Source: Lutraria lutraria
Taxonomy: Eukaryota; Mollusca; Bivalvia; Venerida; Mactridae
DNA: 64,000 bases
Reading direction: 5' to 3'
Assembly: GCA_964023205.1 (NCBI GenBank)
Contig: OZ026842.1
Location: 4,071,067 to 4,135,066, forward strand
Positions 52,705 to 63,834 of the stretch are shown one piece after another; position 1 is the stretch's first letter; the number at the start of each line of letters is the position of its first letter. Made by a program: the position numbers and the translations under genes. The notes below the pieces were generated by a model. That model saw only the letters and a list, made by a program, of their open reading frames with translations, made no database searches and was not told where the DNA came from.

Positions 52705-53700
52705 TGCAATATACCACTGTGTACAACTGTCATTTGTTTCGATTCCATACCAAGACAGCGTGCTGAGTGATACAATAATACTGTGTTCAATCATGATATG
52801 TTTTTATTCTATACCCCAACACATGGCTCACACAAACAGTGCCAGGGCTGCTAACAGCTAATTAGAAAAACACTTAGAAATTTGCTGAGGTTAAATGATA
52901 ACCTGTGATAAGGATAAAATTAGTGATGTAACGATAATCGGTTATAATCAAATAATCGTTGCTGACAGTTGAGGTCGGCAACTATCGATGTTAGTGGAGT
53001 TCAATTGATGTCTTCACAAGTAGGAAGACCGCCGTCATTATTTGAGCAACTGTCTTCTTTCCACTACTGGAAGTTCAGGTCATCAGTTTAGAAGTATTTT
53101 GTGTTACGGATTTTAATTACTATATATTGTATGACAAACAAGTAACAACCAAATAAGTTTGTCAAATAAGGATACAAATTTTTGCTGTCGATTATTTTCC
53201 GATTGTGAATCGAAACGCCCTTTCCGATTCGATCTGATAATCGATTCTCTTTCAAGTCCGATTTACAACACTAATTAACATCAATCTCAAAAACAGTATT
53301 TGAGGTCTCTAAATTCACAGAAAATTGGCAGCCCTGAAATGTGTGTAGGTTAATAGTATCAGTGATATTGCAATATTCTCATATTTTTACTAAATATTTA
53401 TTATGAAATCATAATCATGCAGCTTATCATGTACAATTTAATTATATCAGAGACGTATAATACAACACTCTGATTATATTCATACACTTTATAGTTATGT
53501 TTTGTGTAATTTTGTATTTATAAATAATTTTTACCATTTTTTTATATTTTAACATTATAAATGCATGCATTTTCATATTTTTGTAAATTGTGTCATATTT
53601 ATTACAGGTACACACATGTTTATATGCTCATCACTTATACATGTATATATACCCATGACTTATAATTTATATTAAAATATGGCAATAAGTTAACTTCATT
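52705..53700 (+). other. Probable 3' UTR and downstream region
   Basis: No AATAAA found in the first kilobase after the stop; the nearest variant is ATTAAA at 53671-53676. The true 3' end is not determined. Confidence 0.35.
52921..53273. repeat. MITE with TAGTG-TGTAA ends (hAT-like)
   Basis: Left end tagtgatgtaacgataatcgg pairs with the right end 'ccgatttacaacacta'. About 350 bp, inner 'aatcg' words, no coding. Confidence 0.65.
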
Positions 53701-53724
53701 GTTTTGCTCTTTCAATTTGATGGT

Positions 53725-53970
53725 CGGCATAGTGGGCACATAATTCTGGAATGTGTGAATCACTGGGCATGGAAATTGTGTCTTGCACATTTACACTTGA
53801 TGGTAATAACATATTTCAAGTTTCATTACCATCGCTTAAGGAATATGGAAGTGGTTCGCTCCATAAACTTATGATATTGTATGCAGACGGACCAACTGAC
53901 CGACCAACCAACCACCTGACCCACCCACACAGTGACTACAATATACCCCCTCTCAAACTTCGTTTGCAGG
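53725..53970 (+). repeat. Dispersed 'gaggtgac' family repeat, partial
   Basis: 'cataattctggaatgtgtga', 'gtcttgcacatttacacttg', 'cataaacttatg', ending 'ctcaaacttcgtttgcag'. A smaller fragment repeats at 55095-55190. Confidence 0.65.
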
Positions 53971-53974
53971 CTAT

Positions 53975-56700
53975 AACAACATGTAAGTATATATATAAAA
54001 TGAAAAAAAAATATAATAATGTTCAAATTCAAACTTTGAAATTTGATGTTTTTTCTGCTTGTATAGCCTATTTAATGATAACTCGATATAAATATGCATT
54101 TAATATCATCCTAAGACTAAGAATCTAAGAAATATTGAAGAAATTATTTTCAGATTACGGAGAATTTTGCACCAAATTACCATACCACTTCGTTCAAATT
54201 ATCTCCCTTATTAAAAACCACAAAATGTGATTCTGACTTTATTTTCCTGTTTTTCTGCCTCAAATCATTAATTTAAAATCCTTACTAATATCCCTATCTA
54301 AAAGTCAAACATTTATTTAGCCTATTATAATCACTAAAACGATATTATGTAAAGATGTGTCTGAGGACCGTGGGAAAATTTATTTTGCATTCAAAAGTCA
54401 GTTCGAGTTCTTTCCCTTAGATATTAAAGTAATATTAGCAAGAAAATGACATTTGAATGCAGGTCAAACTGAACGTTTGTAACTTTCGTGGAAAATCATT
54501 TGATAATTGAAAACTCAAAATGATAAAATCTATCAGGGGAAAAATGCGGGATCTTCATATCAAAATATTTTAGGCTATAGCACACCGGATTATGCTGCAG
54601 AATGCGGCAATCTACGGTGACAGGAGGCCCCGGACCCCATTAGATAGTTGCCTACACAAGCTACGCCCCTGAAAAATGCATGTATTTGTAAAAGATGGAC
54701 ACATATGTTAACTGTTACGTAGCATAGGCAAATTATATTGGTAGAGAAAGTTCAATCTTACAAACCATATACTTGCAGATCTGTGGCGTAGCCAGAAAAA
54801 AATAAACCGAGGAACTCTTTGGAGGTCCAGGGTCACTCTAGAGGATGCGGGAGCATTTTTATCTAAAACGTCTCTGGTGTGTTTCGGAGGCCATATAAAC
54901 TATGTTTAACCCAAAATTATCTGACATATCGTGAACATTATAAATGGCAGTTTTGTTAAAAATAAAGTTAATGTTTTACCATGCGTCATATATGATATGA
55001 TCGAGGAAACGGATGCTCAGATTATGTAACATGGGGTAAATACATTTCAATGCGTTCTGTTCATTATATAACAATAATAATATATATTTAACTGTCTTGC
55101 ACATTTACACTTCATGGTAATAACACATTTCAAGTTTCATTACCATCACTTAAGGAATGTGGAAGTGGTTCGCTCCACAAACTTGTGCCTTAAGATTAAC
55201 CTTGAAACATACAAAATCTATTTAAATTTGAACTACAGTTTTGTATTCTCTTACGAATGAATATAGGCGAACGCTTTTTATTAATAAATATGGCTCATGT
55301 TGTTTTTTTTTGTTTTTTTTTGTTCAGGTGTCCTGTATTTCTTATTTCTTTTAACTAAAATCAAAATCTCTTTTTCTACAACATACGAATGTAACGTTTT
55401 ATGTGTATGCAAGTGTTAATGTCCTGTCGATACCCACATTGTGATCCTTACCTTCAACTAGTGTAAGAGATTAAGCAAGGCATGCTTGGAGCCCACAGTG
55501 AGTTTGGTGAAGCAGTTTTTGATACAACTGACTGCATCGTGATGTGTTGAAATGGTACGTATAGTATCATTGATAACACTTTATCTTAAAGCAATAACTT
55601 TCTTTGAATAGCGGTCTCTCCAGAAGCGTCATTGCTTGTATCTTTTTTTCAAGACGAATTATACTTATGAGTATTAGTTTATAGTGTCTATTACTAGTTT
55701 GGCGAACCCTGGCCATTTGATTGGCTAATGGTGATGACTGAATCTATTTATAGTTGATATGTAAGTACATTCTTTTTAAATCATGCAGGCATTTCTCTGT
55801 GACATTTAGCCTAGATAAGCTGTTGTGTGGCATAATATCTTAAATGCCATTTGAAGCTCAATTAATGTGGTTGTATCATAGCAGATTATGGTGAATTTGT
55901 TAACATTTAGGGTTCATTCTATTTGATTGATGTAGGGTATGATATTACCATTCGCTTGTGAACTATATACATGAATTTACTCATTTTTCAAATACTCATA
56001 ATTGTCAACTTAGTATACGAGTGTTACTCATATCATGTAAATAGTTGTACTCTCGATAATGGAGGATTGAATAAAATATGCAGTCAATATCCTTTATGAA
56101 AAAAGCAACTTCATACAAAAAGCATAAACCAACCGAATATGCTTCTTGTAATTCGTCTACCTATAACGTTTTGTTATAGTTTTTCTTGTTAAAACTACGA
56201 CTATGTTCAGACAGCGTTCTAATTGTATATTTGTTTTCACGCCCTAGCTGTGTGTTCTCTAACTGGCTGTACTGCGTTCCATATCATGCTTTGTTTACTA
56301 TTTATGTACAAGTATCTAAATAAATAACATGTTTAAAAGCAACTCGTCCGCTTTCGCTCAGTTACTGGTCCAACACATGCATGTATACTAAATAAAACTA
56401 TAATTTAATGTCTTATTTGTTGAAGCCTGCATTGACTTTAACAGACATCCACCTCAAGCTTTATTTATTCTCCCAATCTCTTAAGGTATATTTTATCCCA
56501 AAATTGTTGGGTGTTCTTGTTTTAAATCCAGAAACATGTAATGCTCATTTGTTCATCATAACAGTAAAACTTAACAATGATTAAATCTTGTTTTTATTTA
56601 CTCTAGAAACCAAAGTCAAGAAACCACGCCTCCATGCAATCTTTTTAAAGAAGACACGCCTCCATACACCATGATAGATTATAAATACATTTGTATTCAA
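53975..56700. other. Intergenic, no gene recognised
   Basis: AT-rich. Contains an inverted pair around 54630-54800 ('agctacgcccctg' and 'ctgtggcgtagcc'), a mobile-element-like trace. No exon with coding signature found on either strand. Confidence 0.45.
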
Positions 56701-56718
56701 AACACGATTCCATGCATA

Positions 56719-56809
56719 TACAGTCAAACCTGTGATCAAACGCCACCCTTGGGAAAGACATAATGTTGACCTTATTTGCAGGTGGGCGCAGTCACTGTTT
56801 GACTGTATA
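56719..56809 (-). repeat. 'CAAACCTGT' MITE copy 14, internally deleted
   Basis: tacagtcaaacctgtgatca ... 'gcagtcactgtttgactgta'; about half normal length. Confidence 0.75.
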
Positions 56810-56904
56810 TACAATCTTGTTTTTCAAGAAGACTCGCTTATGATGAACTTCATAAACAATTTTAATAGGTCACGTACACCACCAAGATAAAACAATACTG
56901 TTTA

Positions 56905-58274
56905 GATTTGTTATAAGGAAATTTTATTCAGAATAGCAAATATCACATTTGACACAAGTCATACACACGTATAAATATAGCACTATGATATATAAATCTG
57001 TACAATATAATAAATTACTTAAGCATTTGTCTAAATAGCTTGAAAATGCTCTCATTTACGGTATACCACCAGAGCAATACTATTCAATGGAGCGGTGGCC
57101 AAGCGAACAAAGGGACGCTTGATCCAGAGTTCAAACACAAACAGAATGACAATCTCGTTTACTAACACTTCCTCTACAATTTTACAAGAGTTGTCTCACT
57201 TGCATACACCACATCGTGTACCTAAACTGGTTCCCATTGACTTGTGGGTGCGATGCAAGATGGAACGGGAACCAGTTTAATCATCGTGTACCTTAACAGT
57301 TGTCTCCCTTACATACAACCAAATCTACCTCTCCTGGCTGAAAAAAATCACACTATAATATCAACACAAAACATTACTTCTCTTGTTACGTGTGAGTGTT
57401 TCTGTTAATGAAAAATCGTATAAATTTACGTGTTTGAATGATTGCCGAAGAAAAAAGCTATTAACATGGAATTGCAAACATTGATCATAAATGCATGTAA
57501 AAATAAATAAACAGAAAGAAGGCGAACAATTTCAGGACAAACAAGGAAGGAAGAACAAAGAAAATGAACGAAAGAACGAACTAATGAACAAACAAATAAG
57601 TCAGCAAGATAATCCATCGAATAGATTATTACACACACATTGTGTTAAAGACCTATCCTAGAGTAACTTTTCACGCGGAGAATTTTCTCTTTTTTCAGAG
57701 ATGTACTTTAATATATTATAAACATAAAACAGGGTTTAAAAGTATGGGTCACCATGCCCGTTTTGGAATTACACGCGTTTTTTAATACCATATATTTCTA
57801 TCTTGGATTAATGCAAAGATGTCAAACATTAAACAACATAAAACCTTAAATATTATCACAAACTCAGTAATTCTTTTTCATATCCTTGTAGAAAAGATGT
57901 CTTAACTATTACAGAATAAAAGAACTGACATATGTAAGATAACAATCAAGAAATTATGAAATTAGTATACAAACGACCATGCCCGAAGCATGCAAAATCA
58001 CCAAAAATTTGAACATTTTAGCTCATAAAAAAAATTCTAGCGCGGAAATTTTTTTTATTTTTCCAGAACATATAGTTTAGCATGTGTAGTTTAAAATAAA
58101 AGAAAGAAATGCATACCAAGCCATGCTACTTTTTAAGATATACAAAAAATTAGTAAAATTATTACCTCCCTTTATTAAGAAAACAACTGAATTTTTAGGC
58201 AATAATAAAATGGTTAAATACTAAGTTTAAATACTCCACAATATATATATCTAATGTTCCAGTGAAGACACAAT
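56905..58274 (-). other. Probable 3' UTR of a minus-strand gene
   Basis: Lies between the stop codon at 58275-58277 (minus) and a polyadenylation signal at 56923-56928. No other coding frame of note. It includes a 12-bp inverted repeat at 57224-57278. Confidence 0.45.
56923..56928 (-). terminator. AATAAA polyadenylation signal (minus)
   Basis: Reverse strand reads tgaataaaat; about 1.35 kb past the minus-strand stop codon. Confidence 0.45.
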
Positions 58275-58437
58275 TCACGGTACTTTATATTCACTTGATG
58301 GCGTGAATGATGACATGGGAATGTTATCTCCGTCTGCTAAGTGATGCTCTGTTTTCTGAACAACTTTATGTTCTCTTCGTTGGTTCTCGTCTTGTATACT
58401 GGATCCAGCAGCAGCAGCTCTTATTGCCTGGTGATGT
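58275..58437 (-). CDS. Terminal exon of an unrecognised minus-strand gene
   Basis: On the reverse strand the acceptor gtttatgttacag precedes 163 nt: one nucleotide completing a split codon, 53 residues, then TGA. The peptide starts HHQAIRAAAAGSS, continues IQDENQRREHKVVQKTEHH and ends MSSFTPSSEYKVP. It is polar and unstructured-looking, like a cytoplasmic tail of a receptor or transporter (inference). No cysteine, no hydrophobic segment. Family unknown. A phase-compatible upstream exon is at 59164-59210. Confidence 0.5.
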
Positions 58438-58666
58438 CTGTAACATAAACTTTCACTATAGAATCTAATCTTCGAATAATACCATTTTTAAAAACAGAAT
58501 CTATATCTATATATTATATGCGTACACTTCTCTTGTAAAACGACTCGGTTAAGGGTTTTTATGTTAAAATATAAATTATTTCATCAAATATATATTGATG
58601 AAGCAAACTACTGTAAAATTCGATTATAGTGAACACGGATATAGTGATATTGGAATACAGTGAGCT

Positions 58667-58755
58667 ACAGTACAACCTCTCCAGAATGGCCCTCTCTTGA
58701 GCAACAACCCTTTAAAAAACAGCATGATTTTTCCCACTGCACGATTTAACTATCT
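58667..58755. repeat. Partial 'AACCTCTCC' MITE
   Basis: tacagtacaacctctccaga, 'gagcaacaaccc', 'agcatgatttttcccactgc' as in 23546-23728; right half missing. Confidence 0.65.
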
Positions 58756-59163
58756 TTTAAACTCTCTGTACGCTGAGATTGTTTGAAAATGTTAGATTGC
58801 TTATGTTTATCATTTATCTTCTGGATGAAAATTATTCATTCACAAGTATGACAGTACATGCTATCTTAATTCGCTGGTTGCAACTAAAGTTTTGACATCC
58901 GGTATCACCTTTATGAGTAACCAATTCAAAGACGCTATATATGTTCATATACACGAGTATTAATTTTGTGTATTTATCAAAGTTGTATTGCTTTTTTAAG
59001 ATTTGAAAGCAGAAAATGGTCATATTGTATGAAGTCCGAGTTTGAAATGACAATCGCATAGAAGCTGCATAATTACTGATAATTAAAATATACAGAGTAA
59101 ATAAAATCTCTCAATAAGTTTATGATAAAATAATCTTTGCAAGTGTATATAAAAGCATTTTAC

Positions 59164-59210
59164 CTTTCTTGTCCTCCGTTCTGTTCTGTGAAAAATTTAA
59201 TCCTTCCTTT
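59164..59210 (-). CDS. Probable penultimate exon of the minus-strand gene
   Basis: Reverse strand: acceptor tacatttactgtcag, 47 nt, donor gtaaaa. Frame gives KGRIKFFTEQNGGQE plus two bases (AG) that, with the first base of 58437, make Arg. The phase match with the next exon supports it, but the exon is short and could be a chance fit. Confidence 0.38.
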
Positions 59211-59942
59211 CTGACAGTAAATGTAAAAATGACATTTTCTGATCCGTGCACGAGTTATTATTGCTTTCACGACTGTGTGAATTGTGTCTCAACACGATAT
59301 CGCGCTGAACACACACTAATATAATTCTCGTGCTTAGAAGTGTTAACCATTCAATCGTTGATTCTATAATAATGGCTAAATTTGTGCTTCCATTGTCCCT
59401 TGTACTGACTTGACCAAATACTGGTCGCCTGTGGCTACAAATCATATTAAGTAATTACCCAATATAAGCTGAGCGAAAATTCTAATCAGAATAGAATAGA
59501 ATTTATTTGACATTAAATACGTACATCTTTATAGCCATACCATATTATTCATAAATCAAAGTGGTGCATACAAAATTTACAAGTAGGACAGAATAATATT
59601 ATCGAATTTAACGTGTTAGTCAGATGTTTAGGAAGATTAAATTTAGCATGATATGATTATTTAAATATTAAAGTCAAATTAGATAAACAAATAAACAATA
59701 AAAATAACGAGTTTGCGCCTAAACATCCACTGTGTATTTTATAGCCATGGAAGAAAATCATCGAACGCTTGCGTGTTTTTAAAAAAATCCAACATTTATC
59801 TTAAATTTTCGATTTATTTGTGTAGATTAACAGTTAGTATTTGCAATACATAAGAATTAGTTCACTTATTAATTTTGTTTTCTTTCAAAATTGAATTGTA
59901 TAAGGTGGACCCTTAGAAAGTCGACTTAGTGTATGTAAGACT

Positions 59943-60020
59943 CGCCTCCGTGGACGAGTGGTTTAAGTTGCTGACTTCAAATCACAGTAACCTCTCACTT
60001 ATAGATGGTCGTGGGTTAAT
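59943..60020 (+). repeat. tRNA-derived SINE, family 2, head only
   Basis: 'cgcctccgtggacgagtggt', 'ttgctgacttcaaatcacag', 'ctctcacttatagatggtcg'. Confidence 0.6.
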
Positions 60021-61330
60021 GGTTATTCTATTTTATAACTGTTTACTTAAATGATGAAATCATAAATGAATTTCTGGAATGAACCACGTGATTTTTAATT
60101 TGATTATCGCACAATGAAACAACAAAAAGCTTCCGTTAAAATAATAGTCTATTATAAAAATAATTTATTCTAAATAGAAATTTTATCAAAATATAAAGGG
60201 AAACTATCGATGAACCATCTTGATGTTTTGTAATTCATTACAGATGAGGGAAGGACTAGAAATGCGTTTGCATCGATGTTAGTACATATTGTACTGATAC
60301 TACAATTAGTAACAAATTGATGAAAATCATATTTGTTTTATTAAAAGATGGCCTAAGATAAAAATTAATTAATATCATTATTATCATTAATTTATTTATA
60401 TAAGCCAAATTATTGTTTGAATTAAAATCAAGGATTCGTGTCGCTCCTTGTCGTTTTATACAAAGACATTAATTTTGTTTCATTTTAAACAATGTAACTT
60501 TTAGATAAGTTTTAAACAAGGGAGGTAACTTTTAAACAACCAAAGTGCTTTCATAAAATTAATTTTTCATTTGTTACATATGTTTTCAAAGCCCCATGAG
60601 CTTTTTGCAATAAAAAATATATGTAAAAACAAACATTTGCTGATATTATCCCAAGATAATTATTACTGACGAAACAAGCCATTTTTCTTCTAAAAACACT
60701 CATTTCGCTGTGTATTTTGCTTTTGTAAACTTGAAATATATAGAGCGCGTGACGTCACTTTATATCGTGCACATGATATGACTGCGGGATAAGATAGCTG
60801 TTCTATGAATAGTATTTTTTTCAATGATATTGAAAAAAATACGATAGTGGTTTTGGAAACCTTTTTCTTGCTATAAAGTATGCACGGGAGGAAAACACAC
60901 CGGATTCCTCTGTTATAGAACAAACAGAAACTGTTAGGACCGATAAATGTATATGCTTATGGGACTTTAAGCATGTGAAGTGTTGTCCATGAATGGACAC
61001 TACCATGATTTCATTTTATGGAGACATTACTTTTCAACACAACTTGTACTGCATGTATTATATTGTAGTGTTAGTCATGTATATATGATAGATCATGAGT
61101 AACTGTTGTCCACAAAATTAAGAGACCAGCGAAACGAGCCTAGATTTCCTAGACAACAGTTACGGGAGATCTTTCTGACTTAGACCACAGACGTTCGGTT
61201 GTATGCTTATAAAATAGCCTAATCCTTTGCCTGTTTGTCAAGAAAACTTTTCTCATCTTGGTTCTATAAACAGTATTTGAAATATATTCGACACTCTACG
61301 TTGCAATTGGTCAGTTGGAGTTATGATCTA
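60021..61330. other. Intergenic or intronic, no exon recognised
   Basis: AT-rich. A perfect CRE palindrome TGACGTCA at 60750-60757 in a slightly GC-richer patch is the only motif that stands out. Confidence 0.4.
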
Positions 61331-61334
61331 AAGC

Positions 61335-61611
61335 ACCTGTCAATATTTTGCCCGCCCGGGGGGGGGGGGGAGGCAGTGGGCATATACGTAACTTTAGATA
61401 GAAGACCATATCCGAGAGACTGGAATTTGATAAACTTAATGACTCCGTGTCCCGAGAAATAGACGGTGGTCGGGTTTTACACCCATGTCGCATTTGATAG
61501 ACCAAGTAGGCTCTAGGATGGGAATTTAGACAAATACAGTTGTCTTTAGAAATGTCAAATTCCCTTAAGTTGGCCCACCGCTCCCCCGGGCAGGCAAAAT
61601 ATTGACAGATG
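61335..61611. repeat. Foldback element with G/C-run arms
   Basis: Left arm 'cctgtcaatattttgcccgc' followed by a run of G; right arm 'ctcccccgggcaggcaaaat' then attgacag. About 280 bp. The left arm holds a run of 13 G. Confidence 0.75.
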
Positions 61612-61654
61612 CATAAATATTGTTAATGCTGATGTAAATACATTTTGTCTTGTG

Positions 61655-61960
61655 TGCATGAATTATGTTCAAAAGATACATTCTAGAAATTTAGTTCCTA
61701 TTTACTGTGTAAAGTAAAGATAGTTTGTCTTGATTTTGTAGGTGGATTTTGGAAGCCATCAGAAGGCAGTAATGTGATGTATGTACAATGTGGTGTATAT
61801 AATCCTGATATGAAACAATCATTGTTGTTATCATCCAACATCATGCTGTGCCATGTACCCTTCTATGAAAATTTGATATTTCGATTTTCCTAGTTATGTC
61901 AAGTTAACTTCAGTGTTTAGCTCTTTCAATTTGATGGTTGGCATCGAATTTAACAAGAAG
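61655..61960 (+). repeat. Condensed duplicate of the D10 region
   Basis: Three blocks match, in the same order: about 50600-50780 (intron flank plus exon D10), about 50911-50955 ('ttctatgaaaatttgaca' region), and about 53688-53735 ('ttaacttcattg...tttcaatttgatggtcggcat'). The 2.9 kb between them in the source, including the terminal exon, is absent here. Confidence 0.8.
61742..61893 (+). pseudogene. Detached copy of exon D10 (pseudo-exon or alternative terminal exon)
   Basis: Acceptor gattttgtag is intact. The frame reads GGFWKPSEGSNVMYVQCGVY and continues through QSLLLSSN as in D10, but the donor is lost. The frame instead runs into former intron sequence (MLCHVPFYENLIFRFS) and stops at TAG 61891-61893. 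It lies about 9 kb past the gene's stop codon and beyond the minus-strand exons, so use as an exon of the same gene is unlikely but not excluded. Confidence 0.78.
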
Positions 61961-62169
61961 AATGAATGGCACTTTTTATATATGTGATAATCTGGCTGTA
62001 AACTTTCTAACAGATCTATGAATGAATACAGCACCATCAAAACAATACACAACAATTATCACGGTTAGATTAAGTAGAAAGTTATATAATATAACAACTT
62101 TTCATTGAAAAGAATCTTTATTGTTGCATGATAAAAAACAATAAATAAATAAATTCAAATTGACAAAAG

Positions 62170-62835
62170 CTAAGAAAACAAGAGGGCCATGATGGCCCTT
62201 TTTCGCTCACCTGAGTAATAACGGCAACTTCTTTCTACTATATCTATATATTTCTATAATAAACTAGGTCAGAGTCTAACAATTACCAAGAAATCATCAA
62301 GACAGATATTTTGAGCAACTTTCATCAAAATTTTATAAACAATGTAGTCTCTACAACATTATTAAGGTTTACCAATGATTTAACCTGGTGACCTAATTTT
62401 TATTTTTGTTGAAGATATCATAAAGACAAACATTCTGACAAGATTTAATGAAGATCCAATCAAAACTGTGACCTCTAGAATGATAAAACTGTTTTCCCGG
62501 GATTTTACCCAGTGACCCAAATTTTGGCCCTAGATGACCCAATGTTTGAACTTGTCCAAGATATCATTTGAGATAAACATTTTGACAAAGTTTGATGAAG
62601 ATCCAATCAAAACTGTGACCATTGGAGTGTTAACAAGGTTTTCCTGGGATTTGACCCAGTGACCTAATATTTGACCCTAGATGACCCATGTTCGAATTTG
62701 ATAAAGTTTGATGAAGATCCAATCAAAACTGTGATCTGGAGAGTGTTAACAACCCCAATAGTTGACGCCGGACACAAACATTGATTGACACTAATAGCTC
62801 TCTGGGCACTATGTACTCAGGTGAGCTAATTAAAC
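62170..62835. repeat. Bivalve-type 'gagggccatgatggccc' repeat
   Basis: Left 'agggccatgatggccctttt' and 'cgctcacctgagtaa'; right 'tatgtactcaggtgagctaa' (inverted). Inside are three imperfect copies of 'gatgaagatccaatcaaaac'. Confidence 0.75.
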
Positions 62836-63834
62836 AATAAACTAGCTAGTCCAATATAAAGATAGGCAAATTTGACATGTATATGGCAAAGAGGTTTTAG
62901 AATTACTTAAATTCAGATACAAATAAACATGTACATTTAAGCTAACCACAACATACATTACAAATGGTCTCGTGCACATTTGATTTCATATCACAGACAG
63001 GTAAAATATATAATACATGAATTTGAAAAACAAACAAGGTAAAATAATCATTGCTGTTCTTTCAAAAATAATTTCTAGACCTTACAAGTACAATGTATAA
63101 TAAATGTGAAATTTCGTTTTTTTAAATACAGTCAATCTGGCCAACCTGCGAATAAAAAGCCATCCTTTTAATCAAAGCACTGAAAGTATTCATGGAAACT
63201 AAACATATATAGACATCATTAAGTTTCCAAAAAACGTCATAAGTTAGAACAAAATGACCTACGAGTAAATGCCACCTGTCAATAAAGACCACATTTATTT
63301 ATGATTGAAATGCAGTACAAATACCTATGAAGTGGTTAGTCAAGAAATTCTAGATTTTACAATCAATAGCCAATAGAATATAGAAGAACTGCTGATACAT
63401 AATAAATGATGCATCAAATTGACTTTTATTATACAGTTGTTAAATTAGGCTCATTTATTTAATGCAGTTTAAAAAAAGCAATAAATTCAGATCTTATTTG
63501 GTGATAATAGGTTAAGCATGAAGAAGAAAATACCTTACATGACAAGTTGGATAAGCATCAACAATAAATATATCAGTATCTGTAAGTATGTACATGTATG
63601 TCAAAAACATAACATCACAATACTACAGATATTTGTTTAGAAATGGTTTTCAAATAAATACTACTGGCTTCAATTCATAACAAGTTAATATGGATGACAA
63701 TGTTAAACTAAAAGTCTACAAATGAAGCACATGCACATATAAACAATGACCACAAACTTTTACATATCAACACAAATGTTTAACTGTTGTTTAACAGCCT
63801 ATTCAACAGGTATGATAATTTCAGACCCCCCCCC
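62836..63834. other. AT-rich sequence, no gene recognised
   Basis: Contains the MITE at 63127-63297 and a C-run at 63825-63838. No exon-like segment seen. Confidence 0.5.
63127..63297 (+). repeat. 'CAAACCTGT' MITE copy 15, degraded
   Basis: 'acagtcaatctggccaacctg', 'aataaaaagccatcctttta', 'aaatgacctacgagtaaatg', 'caataaagaccacattt'. Confidence 0.65.

Noticed and set aside
53751..54128. 125-residue plus-strand frame
   Set aside because: Its first two thirds lie in a dispersed repeat family that occurs several times here; the rest is AT-rich.
61235..61505. Short frames over the G-run
   Set aside because: They fall in the foldback element and its poly-G arm.
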